The notes under the pieces are model-generated. The model saw nothing but the letters and a program-made list of their open reading frames with translations, was not told the DNA's origin and did no database searches. The translations under genes and the position numbers were made by a program. A DNA stretch of 64,000 nucleotides from Blastomyces gilchristii SLH14081 (Eukaryota > Ascomycota > Eurotiomycetes > Onygenales > Ajellomycetaceae), in NCBI RefSeq assembly GCF_000003855.2, contig NW_003101665.1, positions 1 to 64,000 on the forward strand. Reading direction: 5' to 3'. Positions 25,086 through 34,961 of this stretch are shown here, piece after piece. Each line of letters opens with the position of its first letter. The first letter of the stretch is position 1.

Positions 25086-25550
25086 ATTTAATCTGATCTC
25101 ATACATTTCTTAATATGAATTCTGCTGAGACTAATTATTAAAAAATCATGTAAAGTAACTATTCATCTGATCTTAAAATGAGATTATGACTTAGAAAAAA
25201 TAAGAAAGTGATTTCATTTGATTTCATTTAATCTCATTCTTAGTATAAAGTTACTATTTTTAGACATTTTAAGGCTTTTTTTAGACTATTTTTAATTTTT
25301 TAAAAAGTAATGCTTTTTGATAACACTTCAATAAGATTTAAGATCATTTAAAGCAATAAAAAGAATTTAAATTAAGAAGTGAAAATTATAGTCTTATTTG
25401 AAAAATGTAATAAGAGTAGACAGTAAGTCTTACTGAAATAGTATGAGACTACTATCTAATCTTAAAACTGTGTAATGAGATCAATTAAATTAATAATAAG
25501 ATTATCAAATATTGTGATTCTGGTTTCAGACATAGTCATACAGTCAGTCT

Positions 25551-25580
25551 AGTGTAAATTATATAAATACTTTCTTCTAT
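25551..25580. other. Right target duplication of MITE copy 1 and remainder of the interrupted repeat unit
   Basis: AGTGTAAATT (25551-25560) duplicates 24649-24658 with one C/T change. The following bases continue the AT repeat unit interrupted by the MITE. Confidence 0.75.
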
Positions 25581-26035
25581 TATTAAATTCAAGAATAATT
25601 TCAGTATTATATTAATTTTAAATTGATTTTAAATTGATTTTGAATTAATTGTTAATTAATTATAGTAATAAAAATAAATTCAATCTGTATATTTAAGTAA
25701 TTAACAATTGATTGAAAATCAGTTGATAATCAGTTCAGTGTAAATTATATAAGTACTTACTTTATTATTAAATTCTTATATAAGTACTTACTTTATTATT
25801 AAATTCAAGAATAATTTCAGTATTAAATTAATTTTAAATTGATTTTGAATTATTCTAAATTAATTGTTAATTAATTATAGTAATAAAAATAAATTCAATC
25901 TGTATATTTAAGTAATTAACAATTAATTTAAAATCAGTTGATAATTAATTCAGTGTAAATTATATAAATACTTACTTTATTATTAAATTTAAGAATAATT
26001 TCAGTATTAAATTAATTGTTAATAAAATTAGTAAA
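25581..26035. repeat. AT-rich tandem repeat, about 185-215 bp period
   Basis: The phrase TATTAAATTCAAGAATAATT recurs at 25581, about 25797 and 25981 with highly similar sequence between. The first spacing is longer because of an extra 30-bp duplication around 25770-25796. The unit at 24510-24658 is a further copy separated by the MITE. No coding content. Confidence 0.8.
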
Positions 26036-26154
26036 GTCTTCTTCATATATGAAAGTTATAATGAAAGAAGAATTGTTTTATAATCAATTAAGAATTGATT
26101 ATAGAATTGAATGATAAATAATTAAGTGGTTTCAAATTACAAGAAAAGATGTAT

Positions 26155-26696
26155 TGAGCGAGGTCAGGTAGTGGCACGGGCCACATTTGCGAGGTCAGCT
26201 TACATAACGAGGTCAAGTGGCGCACTTAGCGAGGTCAAGTTTTCTGCTTCCTGGCGTTGGTGTAAGCGGGCGTTGAGTGGTTGATTACGTTACCTATTAC
26301 CCCGCATACCCGAGAATCTCGCCCATTTGATCAATCGGTATACCAGAAACCTACTTCATTCAGCGATTTCATCCCTCTCAATTGTTTCCATGTTAGTGGG
26401 TGGTCTAAGGCTTAGGTTGCTCTCGTGCATTCGCTGGTTTTGTGGTGCAAATAATTAGTTCGAATTGCATGGCATGGGATGTGATGGGAACAAGGAACAA
26501 GGTCTATATAGCCTGCATCATATTGTGGTCAGGTATTACATGGTTGAATCAACTTCAATCATACGTTATGGTCCAGATTTGAAGTAATTGAATATTTCGG
26601 CTGCTGGGTTGAACAAGGGGTGGGATTTCCATAGAATTGCGAGCTCTTAGCTACTGCTTAATTGGCCTGATGAACCTGGGGAAAACGTACGGCCCA
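26155..26696. other. Normal-GC island without a recognisable gene
   Basis: Composition switches abruptly from AT-rich to normal, with abundant CpG and CC/GG. No convincing reading frame or domain was found. Immediately inside the border there are four copies of CGAGGTCA (26159, 26190, 26208, 26230). The right end is cut by the Fot1/pogo TIR, so this DNA was originally contiguous with 34926 onward and is the separated left edge of the gene island. Confidence 0.7.
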
Positions 26697-26779
26697 ACCG
26701 TGCCATGCTTACTCACTCTCTCTAGTGAGTGCGCCACAGTGTATGGAAAACCACACTGTACAGAAAATATTTTGAATAT
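26697..26779 (+). repeat. Left 83-bp terminal inverted repeat of Fot1/pogo element
   Basis: Begins ACCGTGCCATGCTTACTCAC and contains a self-complementary segment (ACTCACT...AGTGAGT) that can fold into a hairpin. Pairs with 34843-34925 in inverted orientation. Confidence 0.9.
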
Positions 26780-26881
26780 AGTAATCTTCAAAAATTAATT
26801 AATAATCATCATCACATCTATCTATAACATAAAGATTATCTATATACTCATTAGAAGGTGTAGAATTCACTGTAGATTGAG

Positions 26882-27237
26882 TGTAAGAAGCCTACGCTGA
26901 ATAGATCAGTATGATATTGATAGGTCTTATATAATAAAGAGAAAAATGTTAGAGAAGAAAAAGAAAGAGAAAGTGTGAGAATCAGTAATTGAAGTAGATA
27001 TTTATATGTGTATGTGATGATGTATATAATAAGGCTTCAAGACAGAAGAATCTATATATATTTATAATAGCTGAGAATTGATGATTGAGAGTGACTGAGA
27101 ATCAGAGTGTACACAGCTAAGAATCAGTAATTGAGAGTGACTGAGAATTGAAGTGTATATATTTGAGAATGAAGTGATTGAAATCTGTAAAGTGTAATGA
27201 AATAGTCTATATAATTGATCAGACACAGTCTGTCACA
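26882..27237 (-). repeat. Left LTR (3' LTR) of nested Gypsy element
   Basis: 356 bp, pairs with 32801-33156. Its left end keeps bases such as the CpG in CTACGCTG that are mutated in the right copy; its right end has lost CpGs the right copy keeps. Confidence 0.9.
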
Positions 27238-27486
27238 TTAGTTCTCTTCTTTCAGAAGCAGTTCTCATCAGTTAAGAACTGCTGTTTCAGATAATATAAA
27301 ACTCAGAGTTAAGATCAGTTAATCATAGCTGACTTATTTTATAAGATATTATCAGCTGCAGCTATGAAATCTCTTATTAAGAATATTCTTAATCTTTCAC
27401 TCAAGTTTATTATCTTCTTCTATGATGTCTAACATCTGTCAGTCAGAAGTCAGTTGAGAAGAGAATGAATCAGTGATAGCACAGTA

Positions 27487-27496
27487 AAGCAAGCTT
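27487..27496. other. 10-bp target duplication of MITE copy 2, left
   Basis: AAGCAAGCTT, repeated exactly at 28001-28010. Confidence 0.9.
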
Positions 27497-28000
27497 AGAC
27501 TGGCCGCTGAGACTATGAATTTCACATTTGATTTCATTTGATCTGGTCTCATACATTTCTTGGTGTGAATCCCACTGGGACTAGCCATTAAAAAAACATG
27601 CAAAGTGACTATATATCAGATCTTAAAATAAAACCATGACTTGAAAAAAATAAGAAAGTGATTCCATTTGATCTCATTTAGTCCCATTCTTGGCATAAAG
27701 TTACTATTTTTAGACATTTTATGATTTTTTTTAGACTATTTTTAATTTTTTAAAAAGTAATGCTTTTTGATAACACTCAAATAAGATTTAAAGTCATTTA
27801 AAGCAATAAAAATAATTTAAATTGAGAAGTAGAAATCATGATCTCATTTGAAAAATGTGATAAGAGTAGACAGTAAGTCTCACTGAGACAGTATAAGACT
27901 ACTATCTAATGTTAAAACTGTGTAATGGGATCAGTTGAATTGGTAATGAGACTATCAAAAAATCTGGTCCTGATCTCAGACACGGTCACACGGTCAGTCT
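27497..28000. mobile_element. 504-bp MITE (MULE-like), copy 2, complete
   Basis: Exactly 504 bp between perfect 10-bp duplications AAGCAAGCTT. Ends AGACTGGCCG and CGGTCAGTCT form an inverted repeat with one mismatch. The right end has a second short internal repeat of the terminal motif (CGGTCACACGGTCAGTCT). It is less C-to-T mutated than its host Gypsy element, retaining CGGTCACACGGTC and CCCACTGGGAC, so it is a younger insertion. No open frame of note. Confidence 0.9.
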
Positions 28001-28399
28001 AAGCAAGCTTGTATGAAAGATATTATAAATCTCTGATAATATGTTAAGATAGTAGTTATAACTATCTAGAACTTCTATCACTTTATACTTAATATAATAG
28101 TAATTCAGTGTATAAGATGAATATATAATCTGTATATTCTTAAGATTCAATTATATCAAGTCTTCTATCTTATATTATTCAGCAGAGTCTTGATAAATAT
28201 TGATTTGATTCTTTTAATTTTATTTTATAGTTGTTATAAAGACCTCTGCTCAGTTATAAGTATCTCAGAGCTTTATTACTATATTATCAGTGATCTGAAT
28301 CAGACTGTAGAAGTTCAGTGTGAACTGTATAATCTCTAGAAGATTCAACATCTTTATATAATAACTGTGTATAAGAAAGAACAGGCTTATATCTATTAA

Positions 28400-29050
28400 A
28401 ATAATATCTCATTCATTGATAGTGATCTCTGTGTATAGAAGCAGATCATGTCAATCATCTTATAAGTAATTGCAGAACTTATAAAGATAATTCTTTACAG
28501 TCTGAATTATTCATTCTGATATATTATCAGTCTTAGAGTGATAGACAGTTGACAGATAATATATAATCTTGAGAATTTGACAGATTCTTGTTCAGAGAGT
28601 GCTTATGAATTGATAACTCTGATTCACTACTATAGATCTCAGTAATTCATATATCTAATAGAATAAGCTCTGTAAGAAGACTTCAGTGACTTATTCAGTA
28701 TTTATCTTATTATAAGAGTTCAATATTATATCTTTACTTAATTGATTCATGATAATCAGAATGTTTCTATAATTCTTACTCTCAGAGAGATTAACAGTGA
28801 AGTGAATTATCACATCTTATTAAATTCTATTAGAGATATTAAGTAGTTTCAGCAGATCTTTTCTACAGTTCTTTCATAAGATGATGAAAGAACAATACTT
28901 ACAGTTTCAGACAAAGTATCTGATACTATTTAATATCTCAGATCAGTAGAACTCTCAGAAGATCATTCTATATAGTTATTCACAGCCTGAATAATCACTT
29001 ATATATGAATTATACATCTCTTACATTATCTGAGTATGTAAGAGTTTGAA
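28400..29050 (-). pseudogene. Integrase relic of nested Gypsy element
   Basis: The minus strand around 28450-28560 is nearly identical to the plus-strand sequence at 21700-21830, where an integrase C-terminal box (TDDISEQ...QTVKNYL) is visible. In this copy the same codons read with Asn/Glu changes and stops. The assignment relies on that alignment. Confidence 0.65.
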
Positions 29051-29949
29051 GTGAGAGACTCAGCATTGTTTATGAAATCATAGAGTGTTATTATCATCAA
29101 TTGAACATTCTGAGATATTGATTCTTATACATAGTTCTGAGAAAAATCAGAGTGCTTCTTGATATACTGCTTCAGTAAGTGTTTGAAGAAGTTCATTAGT
29201 TTAAGCTATTATATATCATAATTCATTCAGTGTAGATTCAGAGAATGTTCTGATCAGTGAAGTATGTATAGTATTATAAGTGATCTTATCATGATCAACT
29301 AATATCTTCAGATTTAAGAGTCAGTGTTCTTAATTTATTCAGTGTATATCTGTTACATTGAATGATATATCTTATTCTTATTATAAGAGAATATCTATCA
29401 TTGAGTTCTGACTGTCAGAGTGATAGTGTATTATAAAATAAAAGTGACTTAGAAACTTCAATCATTATATCTGTTATTCAGTGAGTTTATAGATTATTAT
29501 AAAGTATTTAAGATTCTTATAATCTGTGATTATCTTAAATTCAGAGACACTTTGAAGTTCAGAGTCTCATTCTTCTAGACAGTATACAATTATGAGAAGT
29601 TTCTTATCATAGATCTCATAATTGCATTCAGCAGAACTCAGTTTCTTAGATATAAAGATATATAATTATAGAACATCTTTATCATTATATTACAATATCA
29701 CTTCTTCTATTACATAGTCAGAGAAATCAGCTTTAATAACTGTCTCATGATCAGAATTAAATATTATTAGCAGAGAGATATTAATGAATATCTTCTTTAT
29801 CTATATAAATACAGCTTCAGTGTCTGCTGATCACTGAAATACTGAGTTCTTCTTAATAAGTTCTGTAAGTAATCTTGTAATATCTGAGAAGTTTTATATA
29901 AATCACTAATAGAAGTTAGTAAATCTGATAAAGCTTTATACATCTTTCA

Positions 29950-30950
29950 CAGTATGTGAAGCTTCTCATTCAAGAATGATGAAGACTTTCTTATAATTCA
30001 TTCAAATTCTCTTATCAGCTTCTATAATAAAACTCAGATATTTGATACTCTTGACTTTAAAATTATACTTATTAATATCTATCAGTAGTTCTGCTTCTTA
30101 TAGTCATTGTAATATCTTCTATACATATTCTTGATATTCTTTTCTGAACTCATCAGTGAAGATGAGAATGTTATCAAGATATATAAATACAAATTTATTA
30201 AGAAAATCTCAGAGTGCTCAGTTGATATACTTCTGAAATATACTGAGAGTATTAGTCAGTCTGAAGAGAGTAACTATTCATTCAAAGAGATCATATCATG
30301 TTTGAAATACTGTAAGTCACTCATCTTCTTCAGTGATACAGATCTTGTGAAATACAGTAATAATATCTAGTTTTATAAACTATTAAGCTTATTCAATGTA
30401 AGCTAGAGTTTCATTGATAAGAGATAGTGAGTAGTAGTCTTTCTTTGTTATTCTGTTCAGTTCTTGATAGTTTATACAGAATCAGAGTCTCTCATCTAAT
30501 TTCTTTGCAAAGAGAATAGAGGCTGTGATGAAAGAATTATTAATATATATGAATTCTTTATTCAATAGATCATTGAGTATCTTTTGAAGAAGAAGAAGTT
30601 TCTCTCAGAACATGTTGTAAAGAAGATCTTATAACAGTTTGAGATTCTTATCATTCTTCTTCTTTAACTTGATACTGTGATTCACTTCAGAGTCTTGTAA
30701 GAGAGATATGTTTATAATATTATCTTGTCAGAAGACATCTAGATATTCATAATGTTATTGAGAAAGTTTTGTATGAGAATCTGTTATTATAATACAGAAT
30801 AACTTTTCTAGAGTCTTTTTAATATTGATCAGACTGATGAAATAGATTATTATATAATTCTACTATCAGTGACTTCTTTTTTAAAGTATTTCATATGCAT
30901 TAACAGAGATCTGTGTCAGATTCATGATCTTGTAAATATTATCTTTATGA
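29950..30950 (-). pseudogene. Reverse transcriptase relic of nested Gypsy element
   Basis: The minus frame near 30150-30200 reads NKFVFIYLDNILIFTDE, the RT palm motif (F-x-x-x-YLDDILIFS) with the last Asp of the box changed to Asn by a G-to-A change. Flanking codons fit Gypsy RT/RNase H spacing but are broken by stops. The open stretch on the opposite strand (30131-30370) is a shadow of this gene. Confidence 0.75.
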
Positions 30951-31399
30951 ATTCTATCATTGTTAGAGAATATCAAGCTTCTGTTTTAAGTGTTTAATAA
31001 AATATCTTATTCAGATAGTCAGGCAAGTTCTAATATAAGATTATAATCAAGATTATCAACTTTATATGTGTAGATATTTTCATATTAATATTCTCTCACA
31101 TCTATGATTAACTTTATCATGTAATAAGTACAAATATCTTTTGAATTATTAAATTCTGCAAGGAGTCAGGGTTTTAATAAGAGAATACACTGAAGATTAT
31201 AATATTTTATAACTGAAGATTTTATTATTGCATAGTGACATAGACTGCTGTCTATCATGACTTTTATATTATACATATTATCAATCACAGTAGATACAAG
31301 AATTGTATTCATTATCATTTTCTCTTTAAATTATTATCATCTGATCTCTTCAAGCTTCTGTTTATGAATTTGAATAGAAGCTAATCTTTTCCCTGTTTT

Positions 31400-32700
31400 A
31401 TTGAGATATTCTCATAGTTATCTTCTGAATCTTTCTTCACTGCAATGTAATTGACACAGACAGATACTGATTCATTCTTTAAATAAGAAGACACTGATCT
31501 TTCTCTTAAGTGTGAAGACACATAGATTGATTAACAGTTGAAAGTGATGTGTTCTAATCAGTTACAGTTAATGTATACTTCATATTGATATCAATCAGTG
31601 ACTTTCTCAGAAGTGATCTCAGAGACTCAGAAGTCTATTCAAACAGTGAAAACTCTTGCTTCTGTATAGATATTTAAATCTATTCAGTTCATGATATCTG
31701 CATCATTGCTGTTCTTCAGTATAAGTGTATAAGTGACTGAAGTGTAACATCTTCTATCACTGTTCTGTATACTCTTGAGCTTGATAAGACAGTTATTCAA
31801 TGTCTGAAGCTGTGTGCAGAAATCTTTATAAGTCTGATCTTCATCTACACTTACAAGAGTCTGTAAGAGTTTGAAAGTTAATATCTTCTTAAGCATACTA
31901 ATCTTCATTTAATTCTTTCAAGATTGATTATCTACTTCTAGAATCTTGATGTTGAAGTCAGGAATAAATGTTATAAGAGAAGTGTTTCTCTGTCAGATAC
32001 TCTATAATCAATTTAATACTTTCTGTTATATAATAGTGTCTCAGAACAGAACATCAAGATATTTAATAATATTATTAGATGTTTGCAACACTGATTCACA
32101 TGCTTTTATTTATAAATGAAACTTCTGTTTCATATAATTCTTCAATTATTCATTGATATATCAATCTTGATTAATTAATGAACTGATGACATCTTCATCT
32201 ACACTCAGTTTTATGAGCATTTTCATTCTTTATGATGAGTAGAGAGTGAGATCAGAAGTATTGAAATATACAGAAGTATCTAAGTGTTCTTTCAGTACTT
32301 TTATATTTGATTCTGTAGATGTTGAAATTGCATAAGTCTCTTGTTATGATAATTATTGAATCTCTTCATATTCATGTTATTGAGTTGCATGCATATCAGC
32401 TATTTATTATTATTATAATGTCAACATTGCTTGAAGTCACTGTGATATCATATCTATGCTTATGTTTGAGAGTTTCATATTTTCATTAGACATGGTTATA
32501 TTAATTGTTGAATGTGTAATTATATGAATATCTTATACATCTGAGATGTCAGAACTCTCAGATCTTTTACTGATATTCTCTTATAAGATCTTACTCTCTT
32601 TATAAGATCTTGTTACAGAGTTAGAATAACTGATGAGTAAGCTTTTATCTGAAGACTTAGTGTCTGCTTAACTGTTTAACTATTTCTCTATTTCTTATGT
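31400..32700 (-). pseudogene. gag-side region of nested Gypsy element
   Basis: Lies between RT and the 5' (right) LTR on the coding strand, where gag and protease belong. A 74-codon open stretch (31684-31908) has a charged, helical composition compatible with a capsid part, but no zinc knuckle or protease motif was recognised. Called by position. Confidence 0.45.
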
Positions 32701-32800
32701 GTTATTATGTGTTTAAATATCTTGATGAGTAATTGTTTCTAATAAGAAGATAATATATGAATAATTATTTCTAATAAGAAGATAATGAATGTTTTTCTAG

Positions 32801-33156
32801 TATAAGAGGCCTATGCTGAATAGATTGATATGATATTAATAGATCTTATATAACAAAGAGAAAAATGTTAGAGAAGAAAAAGAAAGAGAAAGTGTAAGAA
32901 TCAGTGATTGAAGTAGATATTTATATGTGTATGTGGTGATGTACACAGTGAGACTTCAGAGTGGAAGAATCTATATGTGTTCATAGCAGCTGAGAATCAG
33001 TGATTGAGAGTGACTGAGAATCAGAGTGTACATGACTGAGAATCAGCAATTGAGAGTGGCTGAGAATCAGAGCATACACATTCAAGAATGAAGCGATTGA
33101 AATCTGTGAAGTGTAATGAAATAGTCTATATGATTGATCGGGCGCAGCCCGCAACA
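32801..33156 (-). repeat. Right LTR (5' LTR) of nested Gypsy element
   Basis: 356 bp. The outermost 20 bases keep GATCGGGCGCAGCCCGC, while the left copy has GATCAGACACAGTCTGT at the same place, a clean view of the ancestral and the mutated state. Confidence 0.9.
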
Positions 33157-33161
33157 TGGAG

Positions 33162-34801
33162 ATTCTATAGAATTATCTTATTATGATTAAGTGACTGTAG
33201 ATTTTATAGATTTGATTTCAATTAATTAAAGATTCTTATTAAATGTCTTTTTCATCTTATCTGCTTTACAGATTATAATCTTGTAATTAACATTCTTAAT
33301 AGTAAGAACTTCATTTACTTATATCTATCTGTGAGAGAATTTAATAATCTGATATCTATTTATTTAATAATAATCTGTAAGTTCACTCTCACAGTGTGTA
33401 TTCAATTCTGTCTGAATTATACTACTCTTGAAGATCTTGTTCAATCATCTTATTAAATTAAATATAAGAATATTCTTCATATCTTCTAAGATCTTGACTG
33501 CTGTATTAATTTAGTGACATAGTTTTACAACTGTTTCTGAGAAGATTAATTATGAGAAGATAGTTAATAATTAATCTGCAGATGACAGAGTAAAGTAATT
33601 ATATTTATTATTATCATTATTGTATATATTAAGATCTGAGGCATTATCAATGATAAGAGATCTCAATCAATTGAGAATTATATTATAATTAACTGAATAC
33701 ATTCTGCAGTTGATAAAGCCAGCTCTCACAGTATCAGATTTAAATACTTATAGTTAAATACTCTTCAGATTAGTAAGAAATTGTCTATTATTATACTACT
33801 TATATTTATAGTAAGCAGTCTTATTAACTGTCTTTATATAATAATACTGAGATTATAGAATATAACTTATATAAGATAAGAATCTGAACAGAATAATCTT
33901 ATGAAGATTACAGTATTGAATAAATTTTTCTATAAGATGAGAATTATGATTATTTATTAATAACAGTTAATAACTGCTCATTTGATACTTTTTTATCATC
34001 TTATTAAACTACTTAATTTATTCAAATTCAATCTCATCATTTATAAAGTCAGACTCAGATACAGTAATAATATAATTATCAGATAAGTGAAAGTATAGTT
34101 ATATATTAATTCTTTAGATAAATCTTTAATTTTATTATAATTAATAAATTTAATACTATATTATCTACATTAATATACTTTATCACTATTATTAATCTGT
34201 GAAAGTATAATAACTGTATAACAGAATTTATATCTCTAAAGATAATTATAACTCACTATTTATATTCTTCTTCTTAAAATTCAATCTCATCAAAGTTGTA
34301 GATATTACAGTGAAAAAAATGATATTAATTGAAGACAGCTTCATATTAATTAAATCAGTTGATAATGAAGCATATATTCTTATAAAATACTTATTTTAAA
34401 TTTATAAGCTTTTACTTAACTTATTTATAATCTGACAGATGTTTAATAAATTGATATACTTATATCTTGCTTACTATGAGAGATGTAGTCTCTGAATCTG
34501 TATAATACTATCTCAATATACAGTTCACAGCAGCTTTGATATACTTAATAATGAATAGACAAAAATTAATATCTAACTGATAAATTCATATCTTAATTAT
34601 CTCTTTCTGACTATCATTCAATACTTAATTCAGTGAAACTCTTATAGTTCTTGATTTCTTCTCATTGATTCTCTCATATAAGATAATATATGAGACTTTG
34701 AATTCTTATGACAGAGACATGATTTTTAATTTTGAATTACTTTTATATATGTCAACAGCTCTTTACAACTGCTCCTCAGTGTAATTAGAAGATTTAGACA
34801 T
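33162..34801 (-). pseudogene. Fot1/pogo-type transposase (RIP-inactivated, interrupted)
   Basis: The minus strand from ATG 34801 reads MSKSSNYTEEQL, then after a stop a helix-turn-helix typical of the pogo/CENP-B N-terminus (KAVDIYKS..., then YIILYERINEKKS, compare VPYTTLxxRxxG). Further on (about 34276-34306) IYNFDEIEF corresponds to NFDETGF, which carries the first catalytic Asp of the DDE domain. Later catalytic residues were not located. Many stops and Gly-to-Glu/Asp type changes show RIP damage. The 3' end of the gene was cut by the LTR insertion; its last part would lie at 26780-26881. Confidence 0.75.
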
Positions 34802-34842
34802 GATTATAATTAATAATGATTATTTGAAGATGAAGAATGAAG

Positions 34843-34925
34843 ATATTCAAAATATTTTCTGTACAGTGTGGTTTTCTGTACACTGTGGCACACTCACTAG
34901 AGAGAGTGAGTAAGCATGGCACGGT
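34843..34925 (-). repeat. Right 83-bp terminal inverted repeat of Fot1/pogo element
   Basis: Inverted match to 26697-26779 with three differences, all C/T or G/A. Marks the left boundary of the gene island. Confidence 0.9.
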
Positions 34926-34961
34926 TATTATCCTGCTCGACACTCACATTCAGTAACATTT

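Larger units (their letters stand above)
24659..25550. mobile_element. 504-bp MITE (MULE-like), copy 1, interrupted by a SINE
   Basis: Starts AGACTGACTG and ends CAGTCAGTCT (terminal inverted repeats of about 10 bp), with a 10-bp target duplication. The interval is 892 bp, but it contains a 375-bp SINE plus a 13-bp duplication; subtracting these leaves exactly 504 bp, the same as copy 2 (27497-28000). No coding capacity, so it would depend on a transposase elsewhere. The superfamily call (MULE) rests only on duplication length. Confidence 0.85.
26882..33156 (-). mobile_element. Ty3/Gypsy LTR retrotransposon nested in the Fot1/pogo element
   Basis: LTRs at 26882-27237 and 32801-33156 are both exactly 356 bp. 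On the minus strand they start TGTTGCGGGCTGCGCCC and end TTACA (TATA in the mutated copy). Flanks TTGAG (26877-26881) and TGGAG (33157-33161) match at four of five positions. Minus-strand coding: RT box YLDNILIF near 30160-30185 and an integrase end near 28450-28560 that matches the copy at 21710-21800. Stops are numerous. Without the internal 504-bp MITE and its duplication, the element is about 5.8 kb. Confidence 0.85.
26697..34925 (-). mobile_element. Fot1/pogo-type (Tc1-mariner superfamily) DNA transposon, split by an LTR element
   Basis: Terminal inverted repeats of 83 bp (26697-26779 and 34843-34925) differ at only three positions. Removing the LTR element at 26882-33156 and its 5-bp duplication leaves about 1.95 kb, the usual length of Fot1-like elements. 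Just inside the right TIR, the minus strand starts a pogo-type transposase (ATG at 34801). A TA follows the right TIR, but the left flank reads CA, so the TA target duplication expected for this superfamily is only partly supported. The element lies at the edge of the gene island. Confidence 0.85.

Noticed and set aside
1..26154. AT-rich block as mitochondrial DNA or bacterial sequence
   Set aside because: It contains LTR pairs with target duplications, Gypsy RT/integrase motifs and LINE motifs, all nuclear fungal retroelement features.
26697..34925. A single large 8.2-kb TIR element such as a Maverick or Starship
   Set aside because: The interior is explained by a 6.3-kb LTR element; the remaining 1.95 kb with a pogo-type transposase fits a simple Fot1-like transposon.
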